Positions 25,075 through 32,152 of a stretch of 45,166 nt of DNA are shown here, piece by piece. The position numbers were made by a program, and so were the translations under genes. How positions within the stretch are numbered: position 1 is the stretch's first letter; the number at the start of each line of letters is the position of its first letter. The notes under the pieces were generated by a model. That model ran no database searches and was not told where the DNA came from. It saw only the letters and a list, made by a program, of their open reading frames with translations. Source of the stretch: Cyanobium sp. CZS25K (GTDB taxonomy: Bacteria; Cyanobacteriota; Cyanobacteriia; PCC-6307; Cyanobiaceae); assembly GCA_030373325.1 (NCBI GenBank), contig JAUCZB010000022.1, forward strand, positions 1 through 45,166, read 5' to 3'.

Positions 25075-25597
25075 CCTTGCGACTGCCGCTCTGCAGGATC
25101 AGGCGGCCGTTCGGGACATCCACCGAGGCCACACTCCAGCCGGAGGGAAGCAGATCGGTGTTGCGCCCCCCCCGATCCCCCCGGCGCAGGCTGCCGCTGA
25201 GTTCCTTGTAGGTCACCACCGCTTCGCTCTGGCCACCGCTGTCGATCACACCGGTGACACGGAAGTCCTGCAGGAAGGCCGGGGGGAGAAGCGCTGCCGC
25301 TGCCGCTGTCCCACCCCCAGCCGCCGCCCCCGGGACCAGGGCCGGCACCAGGGACCCGAAGGGATCCTTGCGACCCACACGGAAGGCTCCCACCACCTGC
25401 TGGGAGGTGGGCAGGGGGGTCAGGCCTTCGGGAACAGCCGCGGAGGTTGGCGCAGGACTGGCCGGTCGTGGCGGTGCCGGTGGGGTTGGGGCCTCCACCG
25501 TCGGAGGGGCGCCGCACCCGGAGAGCAACAGCGGGGCCAGCGCCCCGAGGCCGAAACGGCCGTTACCCCTTCTCCACCAGGTCGCGAAATCGGTCAA
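25058..25597 (-). CDS. Putative lipoprotein, conserved hypothetical
   Basis: A 179-residue protein whose N-terminus has basic residues, a short hydrophobic stretch (FGLGALAPLL) and a lipobox LLSGC with Cys at 28, so it is probably lipid-anchored. A Pro/Ala-rich linker (about 30-60) leads to a small beta-rich domain with FRVGRKDPFGSLVP and FRVTGVIDSGGQSEAVVTY, reminiscent of pilus-assembly PilP-like repeats, although this resemblance is weak. It starts inside the end of the SRPBCC gene (35-base overlap) and is third in the crtQ operon. Function unknown. Confidence 0.7.
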   Translation of the reverse strand: MTDFATWWRRGNGRFGLGALAPLLLSGCGAPPTVEAPTPPAPPRPASPAPTSAAVPEGLTPLPTSQQVVGAFRVGRKDPFGSLVPALVPGAAAGGGTAAAAALLPPAFLQDFRVTGVIDSGGQSEAVVTYKELSGSLRRGDRGGRNTDLLPSGWSVASVDVPNGRLILQSGSRKVKVEL

Positions 25598-25997
25598 GGT
25601 TGCCCTGCAATTCTCGGGTGACGATGCCTCCCATGATGGTGGGTTCCATCAGGGGTGCAAGCGCAGCGGGGAGCTCATAGCTCACCGTGAGTTTGACAGC
25701 CGTGAGGTCGGGCCCGAGGGGATAGAAGCGCACGGCTCCCTTGGTGGGCAGACCACCCACGGATTCCCAGTTCAGCCGCTGGGAAGCGACCCGCTCGGTG
25801 ATCCGGGCCTTCCAGTGGAAGCGGAAGCCCTGGGCCGCCAGGGTCCAGTCGGTCAGGTCAGGATCGTCGAGGGTGACCACCGATTCGATCCAGTGCATCC
25901 AGAGGGGCATCGCCTCCAGATCACTCCACACCTCCCAGACCCGGGCCACCGGGGCCTGGATCTCCGTGGTGACGCTGTGTTCGAGCCATTTCCCCAT
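25563..25997 (-). CDS. SRPBCC family protein (polyketide cyclase/START-like)
   Basis: A 144-residue single-domain protein of the helix-grip hydrophobic-ligand fold. Recognisable features are the opening WLEHSVTTEIQAPVARVWEVWSD strand-helix, MPLWMHWIESV, and the amphipathic C-terminal helix IVTRELQGNLDRFRDLVEKG. Such proteins bind lipids or isoprenoids. It lies 10 bases after crtQ, an arrangement I recall from many cyanobacteria, so a role in carotenoid handling is plausible but unproven. The 3' end overlaps the lipoprotein gene by 35 bases. Confidence 0.85.
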   Translation of the reverse strand: MGKWLEHSVTTEIQAPVARVWEVWSDLEAMPLWMHWIESVVTLDDPDLTDWTLAAQGFRFHWKARITERVASQRLNWESVGGLPTKGAVRFYPLGPDLTAVKLTVSYELPAALAPLMEPTIMGGIVTRELQGNLDRFRDLVEKG

Positions 25998-26007
25998 GGT
26001 TCCGCTC

Positions 26008-27483
26008 CTAGGCCACCGCCGCGCAGGTGGCCAGCGCCACCGGCTGATCGAGGATGGCGGCGGCGGCGAGGCGACCGCTCATGGTGGCTCCCTCCATCGA
26101 GTCGATGTAGTCCTGGCGGGTGTAGCTGCCGGCCAGGAAGAAATTGGCCACCGGTGTGCGCTGGTCGGGGCGGAAGGGCTCCATCCCGGGGGCTTCCCGG
26201 TAAAGCGACTGGGCCAGCTTCACCACGTTGCTCCAGACCAGCCGCAACCCGCCAGCGGAGGGGAACAGCTCCCGCACCTGCCGGTCGGTGTGGGCGACGA
26301 TCTCTTCGGTCTTCTTCGGGATCCAGGGGTCGCCGGGGGTGAGCACGCACTGCAGCAGGGAACCGAGGCCCTCGCGCCGGTAGTCGGCCGGGCTGGCCAG
26401 GGCCAGGTCGGCGAAGCAGCTGAAGTCGGCATCGGCCGTGTAGAGGAGGTTGTCGAGACCGGCCGGGCGGCTGAGGTCGGCCCGGCGCGACTGGGGGGCG
26501 GTGCCGTCGCCCAGTTCGGTCACCCAGCCGTCGTAACGGAGCTGCACGGTGGCCACCGGCACCGTCTCGAGCCGGTCGATGGCGGCGAACTGGGGGAAAC
26601 GGCGCCAGGCCTGGGGCAACAGCCGCTGGGCCCCGGGCACATCACAGGCGGCGAGGTAGGCGTCGGCCTCCACCCGCTTCTCCCCCTCCGGTGTGCCCAG
26701 CACCAGGGACGTGACCAGCGTCTGGCCGTTGCGCTCCTCGTGGCGCACCTCACTCACCCGATGGCGCAGGTGCAGGCGGCCGCCCCGGGCCTGGATGTAG
26801 TCGAGAATCGGGCCAGTGAGCCAGCGGTGCGGGGAACCCTTGAGCAGGTTGAGCTTGGAGGCCTCCGTCCTGGAGGCGAACATCATGAAGATGGTGAGCA
26901 TGCAGCGGGCCGAGATGGCTTCGCAGTCGATGAACCCCAGCGCATAGGCGATCGGATTCCACATCCTCTCGATGCTCCTGCGGCTGCCGCCGTGGCCCAG
27001 GAACCACTCCTGGAAGCTGATCACGTCGAGGGCGCGGATCACCTTCATCGCCCCTTCGTAATCGATCAGCCCCTGCACGATCGGGCTCGTTCCCAGCGCC
27101 AGCGCATTGCGCAGCTTGTCGATCCAGTCGAGCTGGGACGTGGTGAAGAAGGCCTTGAGGCCGTTGAACGGAGCCCCCACGGGAAAGCGGAAATCCAGGG
27201 CCCGCAGGTCGCCGCCGCGGTTGACGAACAGGTGCCAGTGCTCCTTGGGGAGGAGATTGTCGATGGCGCCCACCTTGCGCATCAGGGCGAAGAGGTTGGC
27301 GTAGTTGAAGAAGAAGACGTGCAGACCCATCTCAATGTGGTTGCCGTCCGGGTCCTCCCAGCTGCCGACCTTGCCCCCCATGAACGGACGGGATTCATAG
27401 AGATCGACCGCATGACCGGCGTCGACCAGATCGACGGCGGCGCTCAGACCGGCCAGACCCGCACCCACGATGGCCACCCTCAC
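26008..27483 (-). CDS. crtQ: Zeta-carotene desaturase (CrtQ/ZDS)
   Basis: A 491-residue flavoenzyme that converts 9,9'-di-cis-zeta-carotene to 7,9,7',9'-tetra-cis-lycopene at the thylakoid, with plastoquinone as acceptor. The FAD site [19 protein letters not shown] leads, then [13 protein letters not shown] and the ZDS-type [15 protein letters not shown], which separates it from phytoene desaturase. The C-terminal FAD motif [23 protein letters not shown] completes it. The length is normal. Translation starts at GTG 27483, 24 bases after a candidate -10. It heads an operon with an SRPBCC protein and a lipoprotein and diverges from a HesB-family gene. Confidence 0.96.
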   Translation of the reverse strand: MRVAIVGAGLAGLSAAVDLVDAGHAVDLYESRPFMGGKVGSWEDPDGNHIEMGLHVFFFNYANLFALMRKVGAIDNLLPKEHWHLFVNRGGDLRALDFRFPVGAPFNGLKAFFTTSQLDWIDKLRNALALGTSPIVQGLIDYEGAMKVIRALDVISFQEWFLGHGGSRRSIERMWNPIAYALGFIDCEAISARCMLTIFMMFASRTEASKLNLLKGSPHRWLTGPILDYIQARGGRLHLRHRVSEVRHEERNGQTLVTSLVLGTPEGEKRVEADAYLAACDVPGAQRLLPQAWRRFPQFAAIDRLETVPVATVQLRYDGWVTELGDGTAPQSRRADLSRPAGLDNLLYTADADFSCFADLALASPADYRREGLGSLLQCVLTPGDPWIPKKTEEIVAHTDRQVRELFPSAGGLRLVWSNVVKLAQSLYREAPGMEPFRPDQRTPVANFFLAGSYTRQDYIDSMEGATMSGRLAAAAILDQPVALATCAAVA

Positions 27484-27507
27484 CCTTGAAATCCCGCGAA
27501 GGTCCTG

Positions 27508-27554
27508 ACTCTATGGACCGGAGCCTACCCACCGAGGAGGGATCTCCATAGAGT
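27508..27554. promoter_or_regulatory. Divergent promoter region with perfect 10-bp inverted repeat (crtQ / HesB gene)
   Basis: ACTCTATGGA (27508-27517) and TCCATAGAGT (27545-27554) are perfect inverted copies 27 bases apart. Each arm, read toward its gene, contains TAGAGT, which fits a -10. Transcription starts would be near 27501 for crtQ and 27561 for the HesB gene. The arms are alternatively a dyad operator. Confidence 0.5.
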
Positions 27555-27612
27555 GGTTGTTCACCGCGTCGTCCGGCGGCCCGATTCCCACCATCCGACC
27601 CCCTTGCGAACG

Positions 27613-28050
27613 ATGAGCAGCTCCGTCCAGGCTCCCGATTCCAGCGCCACAGCAGCCGTCACCCCTGCCTCCGAGGCAACCGTCACCCACACCGGTGTGG
27701 ATGGCAAGGGGATCCTGATCACCGAGCCGGCCATGCGCCAGCTGGGCACCCTGATGGCCTCCCAGGGGGGCGACAAGGTGCTGCGGGTGGGCGTTCGCTC
27801 CGGCGGCTGCAGCGGCATGAGTTACACCATGGATTTCATCGACGGATCGGAGATCCTCAGCGACGACGAGACCTACACCTACGAACCCTCCGGTGCCCCC
27901 AGCTTCCGGGTGGTCTGCGATCCCAAGAGCCTGCTGTACATCTACGGCATGCAGCTGGATTTCTCCTCGGCGCTGATCGGCGGCGGTTTCAACTTCACCA
28001 ATCCCAACGCCTCCCAGACCTGCGGCTGCGGCAGCTCCTTCGCCGTCTGA
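27613..28050 (+). CDS. HesB/IscA-family iron-sulfur assembly protein
   Basis: A 145-residue A-type Fe-S carrier. The three cluster cysteines are C66 (GVRSGGCSGMSY), C137 and C139 (TCGCGSSF); LLYIYGMQLDFSSALIGGGF is the typical IscA/ErpA/SufA core. About 30 residues of low-complexity Ser/Ala/Thr precede the domain, longer than a minimal IscA. Such carriers hand clusters to apo-proteins or sense iron and redox state; cyanobacteria have IscA and SufA paralogues and this cannot be assigned to one. ATG 27613 is preferred over an upstream Met whose extension reads as non-coding. Confidence 0.92.
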   Translation: MSSSVQAPDSSATAAVTPASEATVTHTGVDGKGILITEPAMRQLGTLMASQGGDKVLRVGVRSGGCSGMSYTMDFIDGSEILSDDETYTYEPSGAPSFRVVCDPKSLLYIYGMQLDFSSALIGGGFNFTNPNASQTCGCGSSFAV

Positions 28051-28126
28051 GCCCTTCTGCGGCGATGGCGCCGAAGTCCCATGGCGTGGGAGTCTGACGC
28101 TCCACACCCACCCACCCCCAGCCGCC

Positions 28127-28543
28127 ATGACGGCCCAGCAGGACTCCCGCTTCGATCAGGCCATCGCCCGCTACCAGCAGGGGGCCGCACCCGAAGAGCT
28201 GATCGACGAGTTTCTTGCCATCACCGCCCAGGAGCCGCGGCAGTCGGCGGGATGGACCTGTCTGGCCTGGCTGCAGTTGCTGCTGGACCAGCCCCAGGCG
28301 GCTCTGCCTTCGGCCCGCAACGCGGTGAAACTCAACCCGCAGGATCCCCAGGCCCGCATCAACCTCAGCGTGGCGATGCTCGAAACGGGCGCCAAGGGGG
28401 TGAGGGAGCACATCGACATGGTGAAGCGCGTCATGCTGATGGCCCCCGAACTGGCGGGCGAACTGCAGGGCTCGATTGCCGATGGGCTGCAGCGGCGGCC
28501 GGGCTGGCAGGCCCTGGAGAAGGTGAAGGACTGGCTCAGCTGA
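28127..28543 (+). CDS. TPR-containing small protein
   Basis: A 138-residue, mostly helical soluble protein. GWTCLAWLQLLLDQPQAALPSARNAVKLNPQDPQARINLSVAML reads as about one and a half TPR units with the usual hydrophobic spacing, flanked by helices. No signal peptide or enzyme motif is present, so a protein-binding scaffold role is all that can be said. It follows the HesB gene by 76 bases. Its TGA and the stop of the convergent LpxB-related gene together form the palindrome TCAGCTGA (28536-28543). Confidence 0.78.
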   Translation: MTAQQDSRFDQAIARYQQGAAPEELIDEFLAITAQEPRQSAGWTCLAWLQLLLDQPQAALPSARNAVKLNPQDPQARINLSVAMLETGAKGVREHIDMVKRVMLMAPELAGELQGSIADGLQRRPGWQALEKVKDWLS

Positions 28544-29759
28544 AACCCGCGCGGGCCTGGGCCAGGGTTTCCAGCACGGTTTCGGCGATGCGCCGCGAGC
28601 CCCCCGGCGGCCCGACCCGCTCAAGGGCGGCCTGAACGCAGCGCTCCCGCAGCTCGTCGTCGTCCAGCAGGTGCAGGATCAGACCCGCGGCCTCCTGAAG
28701 GTCGCCCGTGTCCGCCGGACGCCGGCCCACGGTGTGGACCGTGGGACCCAGCAGCCGCATCTGGGATTCGGCGAAGGCATAGCTGAACTGGGGGCCGCGA
28801 CCCACCAGCTGGACCACCGGCAGACCGAAGCCCACCGCCTGCTCCACGGCGGTGCCGGCCATGCCCACCACCAGATCGCTGACGGCCAGGATCGAAGGCA
28901 GGGCCCCCGGGAGCAGCCGCACCTCGAGGCCGCCAGCCGCGGAGCGGAGCACGCCCCCGTCCAGCTGCCAGCCCACCGACGCGGCCAGGGGTGCCAGCTC
29001 CCGCCAGTGCGGGCTCTCCACCACGGCAACGAGAAAGCGCCAGGGACGATCCTCCGCGTGGGCCCCCAGCTGGCTGCAGAGCCGCAACATCAGCACCAGG
29101 TTGTGCAGCGCCTCCGGGAAACGGCTGCCGGGCACCAGCGCCAGGGTGCGACTGCCCTCCTGGCGGGCCACCAGGCCCGGGTCCGGTGGCGGCAGATCCA
29201 TGATCGGGTAGCCACGGAACAGGGCCTTGGTCTGGCCCTGGGCCTGAAGGTCGGTGGCGGTGAAGGCATCACGGGTGAGCACCACGCGCACCCGCCTGCG
29301 GCGGCAGCACCAGCGGGTGAGGGCGGACAGACGCAGCCGGCCCTCGTAGTAGCTCGAGGTGGAGACCAGGAACACCACCGTCGGGCGTCCGGTGAGCAGG
29401 GCGAAGATCAGGGGGACATGGTCGCCGATGCTCACCACCAGGTCGTAGTGACGCCCCTGGCGCCAGGCGGTCCAGAGCTGGGCCAGGCTCTGCTGCAGCC
29501 AGCCCGCCGCCAGATCCTTCCAGATGTTCAGGCCCTGATACACCATGCCCCCGGAGGGCAGGCTGCGGCCTTCGTGGAGGAGTGGCAGGCCCCGGCGCCG
29601 GTAGGCCGAGCCGGCACCGACGATCGGCAGGGCCGCCAGTTCGAGCCCCGGAGCACAGTGGCGCAGACCATCGGCGATCAATCCCCCATTGAGATCCTCC
29701 CCATGACCGTTGCTGATCAGCAGGATCCTGGGAGCAGGGGAAAGGGGCACACGGGACAC
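28536..29759 (-). CDS. Lipid-A-disaccharide synthase-related protein (TIGR03492 type)
   Basis: A protein of about 407 residues with a GT-B architecture. ILLISNGHGEDLNGGLIADGL opens the N-terminal domain, VVSIGDHVPLIFALLTGRPTVVFLVSTSSYY follows, and the C-terminal nucleotide-binding domain has LALVPGSRFPEALHNL and VGMAGTAVEQAVGFGLPVVQLVGRGPQF. This pattern fits the cyanobacterial 'LpxB-related' family, distinct from true LpxB, acceptor unknown. Start codons TTG 29762, GTG 29759 and GTG 29750 are all possible; a -10-like element ending at 29772 slightly favours 29750. It is convergent with the TPR gene and divergent from a small membrane protein. Confidence 0.85.
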   Translation of the reverse strand: MSRVPLSPAPRILLISNGHGEDLNGGLIADGLRHCAPGLELAALPIVGAGSAYRRRGLPLLHEGRSLPSGGMVYQGLNIWKDLAAGWLQQSLAQLWTAWRQGRHYDLVVSIGDHVPLIFALLTGRPTVVFLVSTSSYYEGRLRLSALTRWCCRRRRVRVVLTRDAFTATDLQAQGQTKALFRGYPIMDLPPPDPGLVARQEGSRTLALVPGSRFPEALHNLVLMLRLCSQLGAHAEDRPWRFLVAVVESPHWRELAPLAASVGWQLDGGVLRSAAGGLEVRLLPGALPSILAVSDLVVGMAGTAVEQAVGFGLPVVQLVGRGPQFSYAFAESQMRLLGPTVHTVGRRPADTGDLQEAAGLILHLLDDDELRERCVQAALERVGPPGGSRRIAETVLETLAQARAGFS

Positions 29760-29771
29760 CAAGCACGGTCG

Positions 29772-29781
29772 AGTTTAGGTT
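29772..29781. promoter_or_regulatory. Overlapping divergent -10 elements sharing one TA step
   Basis: AGTTTAGGTT contains TAGGTT on the plus strand (29776-29781) and TAAACT on the minus strand (29777-29772), sharing the TA at 29776-29777. The plus element would start the small membrane protein transcript near 29788; the minus element would start the LpxB-related transcript near 29765, nearly leaderless. Confidence 0.4.
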
Positions 29782-29824
29782 TGGGCACACCGGCGATTTC
29801 CCCCACCCGGCTCACCCCGAAGGC

Positions 29825-30085
29825 ATGAGCACTCCCGCCCCTGGCCCCGTCGCCCATCTGCGCCGCGCTCTGGACGTCGTGCTGGTGGCCGATGTATTCC
29901 TGGTGCTGGCCGGAGCCCTGTTCTTCGCCGTGGCGGTGGTGCTGCATGGCCAGCAGCTGGACGCCCCCCTGGAGCTCTTCCAGCGGTTGTGGCAACCGCT
30001 GTTCACCCCCGCCATCGGCCTGCTGATGGCGGCTGCCCTGCTCAGTGGCGGCCTGGGCTGGTGGCAGCGGCGAGGGCAGCGCTGA
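29825..30085 (+). CDS. Small membrane protein, hypothetical
   Basis: An 86-residue protein with two hydrophobic segments (about 17-41, VVLVADVFLVLAGALFFAVAVVL region; and 59-78) and a basic C-terminus. I recognise no family; similar two-helix proteins are common in cyanobacteria. It has its own likely -10 and diverges from the LpxB-related gene. Its last 44 bases overlap the end of the convergent epimerase gene. An 86-codon frame alone is modest evidence in such GC-rich DNA, but hydrophobicity and position support it. Confidence 0.65.
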   Translation: MSTPAPGPVAHLRRALDVVLVADVFLVLAGALFFAVAVVLHGQQLDAPLELFQRLWQPLFTPAIGLLMAAALLSGGLGWWQRRGQR

Positions 30086-30977
30086 GATCGGGGTACTGAA
30101 AGTGGAAGCCCTGGGCCAGCAGCCGCTCTGGCTTCACCTGCTGCCCCTCCAGCACCACCTTGGCGCCATCGCCGAGCAGCAATTGCAGCAGCGGGCCCGG
30201 CACCGGCAGCAGGCTGGGCCTGCCCAGAACGCGGCCGAGGCTGGAGGCGAAGGTCGCCATGCGGACGGGCTCCGGGGCCACGGCGTTGTAAGGGCCGGCG
30301 TAGGCGGAGTCCTCCAGGGCGGTGGCGATCAGCCGGCAGAGATCGTGGCGCTGGATCCAGCTCATCCACTGCTGGCCGCTGCCCACCGGTCCGCCGAAGC
30401 CGAACCGGAACACGGGCAGCATCTTGGCGAGGGCACCACCATCGGGCCCGATGACGATGCCGATCCGCAGGACCACGACGCGGCAGGCCTCGGGGGCAAC
30501 CTGGGTGGCGGCTTCCCAGCCGGTGCAGAGACGGGCGAGGAAATCGTCGCCCGGCGGGCTGGCCTCGGTGAAGCAGGCGTCCAGGCTGGTGCCGTAGTAG
30601 CCAACGGCCGAACCGTTCACCAGCACCTTGGGGGGGTTGGCCAGGGCCGCCATCGCCCCCACCAGCTGACGGGTGGTGACCAGGCGGCTGTCGAGCAGGC
30701 GCTGGCGGTGGGAGGGTGTCCAGCGCTGGTCGGCGATCGGCTCGCCCGCCAGGTTGACCACCCCATCGGCCGCTGCCAGGGCCTCGAGCAGCGCTGGCTG
30801 AGCCCAGCTGGCCGGGTCGGCCGGATCGCAGCAGAGGTGGGTGAGGCGTGGATCGGGCGCCTCAGCGTAGGTCCGGGAGCGGCGGCTCACCAGGGTGAGC
30901 TGGTGGCCGAGGTTGAGCAGGAACGGCACCAGCTCCCGGCCGACGAAACCCGTGCATCCGAGCAGAAGCAATCGCAT
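30042..30977 (-). CDS. TIGR01777-family epimerase (SulA / GC1-like)
   Basis: A 311-residue extended short-chain dehydrogenase-like protein. MRLLLLGCTGFVGRELVPFL holds the NAD(P) motif GxxGFxG; VVNLAGEPIADQRW, VLVNGSAVGYYGTS (with the Tyr of YxxxK altered, as in the family) and PYNAVAPEPVRMATFASSLGRVLGRP follow, with a DUF1731-like C-terminus. Cyanobacterial and plastid homologues (slr1223, GC1) affect cell or plastid division; an enzymatic role is unproven. ATG 30977 begins exactly at the Rossmann strand. It diverges from ndhO through a short inverted-repeat promoter region. Confidence 0.88.
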   Translation of the reverse strand: MRLLLLGCTGFVGRELVPFLLNLGHQLTLVSRRSRTYAEAPDPRLTHLCCDPADPASWAQPALLEALAAADGVVNLAGEPIADQRWTPSHRQRLLDSRLVTTRQLVGAMAALANPPKVLVNGSAVGYYGTSLDACFTEASPPGDDFLARLCTGWEAATQVAPEACRVVVLRIGIVIGPDGGALAKMLPVFRFGFGGPVGSGQQWMSWIQRHDLCRLIATALEDSAYAGPYNAVAPEPVRMATFASSLGRVLGRPSLLPVPGPLLQLLLGDGAKVVLEGQQVKPERLLAQGFHFQYPDLSAALAAATSPGRH

Positions 30978-31006
30978 GCCCACGGTCCTGTCCGGTTCCA
31001 CTGCAG

Positions 31007-31032
31007 AGGTTAGGTTCCAGCAGCCCTAACCT
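31007..31032. promoter_or_regulatory. Divergent promoter region with 8-bp inverted repeat (epimerase / ndhO)
   Basis: AGGTTAGG (31007-31014) and CCTAACCT (31025-31032) are perfect inverted copies ten bases apart. Read toward each gene, each arm has the -10-like TAACCT. Starts would lie near 31000 and 31039, giving leaders of about 23 and 16 bases. Each promoter's -35 region would overlap the other's -10. Confidence 0.5.
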
Positions 31033-31054
31033 GAGCCGATCGTTCCCCCGCAAG

Positions 31055-31300
31055 ATGGCTGATTCCACTCCTGCCGCTGCCCCGAGCCTCAAGAAGGGTG
31101 CCCTGGTGAGGGTGAGCAGAACGGCGTACACCAACAGCCTGGAGGCCGGAGCCAGCGATCCGGTGCCCCCCGGCTATCTGTTCGATGGGCCTGGAGAGAT
31201 CCTCGCCATCCAGGGGGCGTACGCCCAGCTGCGCTGGTGCCGGCCGGTCCCCGACGTCTGGCTGCGGCTTGACCAGCTCGAAGCGATGCCCGCCACATAA
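31055..31300 (+). CDS. ndhO: NAD(P)H-quinone oxidoreductase subunit O
   Basis: An 81-residue soluble subunit of the cyanobacterial/chloroplast NDH-1 complex, which drives cyclic electron flow, respiration and CO2 uptake. SLKKGALVRVSRTAYTNSLEAGASDP is the family's opening, and GYLFDGPGEILAIQGAYAQLRWCRPVPDVWLRLDQLE its conserved end. NdhO sits at the ferredoxin-docking peripheral arm and tunes activity. It is monocistronic with a very short leader. A hairpin lies directly after the stop. Confidence 0.95.
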   Translation: MADSTPAAAPSLKKGALVRVSRTAYTNSLEAGASDPVPPGYLFDGPGEILAIQGAYAQLRWCRPVPDVWLRLDQLEAMPAT

Positions 31301-31302
31301 GA

Positions 31303-31323
31303 CGAACGACACCGCGGCGTTCG
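31303..31323. repeat. Inverted repeat between convergent ndhO and J-domain genes
   Basis: CGAACG (31303-31308) and CGTTCG (31318-31323) flank a nine-base GC-rich loop in the 24-base gap between two convergent stops. It may be a weak bidirectional 3' end; there is no T tract. Confidence 0.35.
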
Positions 31324-31324
31324 G

Positions 31325-32026
31325 CTACAACTCCACCCTGCGCCGTTCTTCCTTGAGACGGCTGCGGCGCAGCCTGGCCTCGCGCAGCATCTCCTTGCCG
31401 TCATGGAGGTAGCTGTCCACATAGCCCATGGTGTAGCGCTCCAGCTCCACCAGGGCATCCTGCACCTGGCTGAGGCAGTGGTAGAGGCTCAGACCGAAGC
31501 CACGGGCTGCCGAAGGGCAGGCCCTGGAACGGTAGAGGGCCTCCACCTTCTCCATCCGCGACCGGCTCTGGGCGAGAAAGGCACAGAACGCCTCCATCAG
31601 CTCATCGTCGTAGGGATCCGCAGCCAGCGCGCGCAGCTGGGCCGGGAAGGGGTTGATCACCTGGCCGATCAGCCTGTCGATCGGCACGTAGACCTGCTGG
31701 AGCCAGCCGAGCAACGCCTCGTCGCTGGCCGCACCGGCGCCCCGGTGCCGGCCCTGGGTTGTTCCACTGCCCGGACCGGAACCGCTGCCAGCGGGGCGCG
31801 GCGGACCTGCCACCCCCAGGCCGGCACCATGGTCGTAATGGCGGCGGCGATCCCCATCGCGCAGCACTTCCCAGGCCGCATTGAGGGCCAGGATCGTGCC
31901 CTGATCCCCTCCCGCATCCGGGTGATGCCGCTTGACGAGGGCGCGATAGGCCGCCTTGATCTCGGCCGTCGTGGCCCCAGGCGAGACCCCGAGGATGGCG
32001 TAATGGTCGGCTGGGGTCCTGGCCAT
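31325..32026 (-). CDS. J-domain (DnaJ-like) protein
   Basis: A 233-residue co-chaperone-like protein. The N-terminal J domain (about 6-60) has HYAILGVSPGATTAEIKAAYRALVKRHHPDAGG with the Hsp70-stimulating HPD at 35-37. A low-complexity Gly/Pro/Ser linker follows to about 115. The remaining half is helical, with no zinc-finger or DnaJ C-terminal substrate domain, so it is a type III J protein with an unknown client. ATG 32026 starts at the J domain. It follows the porin terminator and has no clear -10 nearby. Confidence 0.9.
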   Translation of the reverse strand: MARTPADHYAILGVSPGATTAEIKAAYRALVKRHHPDAGGDQGTILALNAAWEVLRDGDRRRHYDHGAGLGVAGPPRPAGSGSGPGSGTTQGRHRGAGAASDEALLGWLQQVYVPIDRLIGQVINPFPAQLRALAADPYDDELMEAFCAFLAQSRSRMEKVEALYRSRACPSAARGFGLSLYHCLSQVQDALVELERYTMGYVDSYLHDGKEMLREARLRRSRLKEERRRVEL

Positions 32027-32095
32027 GCGCTTGGGGCGCCGTCTGGAACCAGCATCGCCGAAGGGCCAGCCCCCAGGCACCCCCAGGAGCCCATG

Positions 32096-32121
32096 AAAAA
32101 GCCCCCCTCGAAAGGGGGGGG
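32096..32121 (-). terminator. Intrinsic terminator of the first porin gene
   Basis: Read on the minus strand, GCCCCCC (32121-32115) pairs with GGGGGGC (32107-32101) around a short loop, followed by T residues (complement of 32096-32100). It lies 31 bases after the porin stop. Confidence 0.88.
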
Positions 32122-32152
32122 CTGGAGCGTTGTGAGGAAGGTGAAGGAAGAA

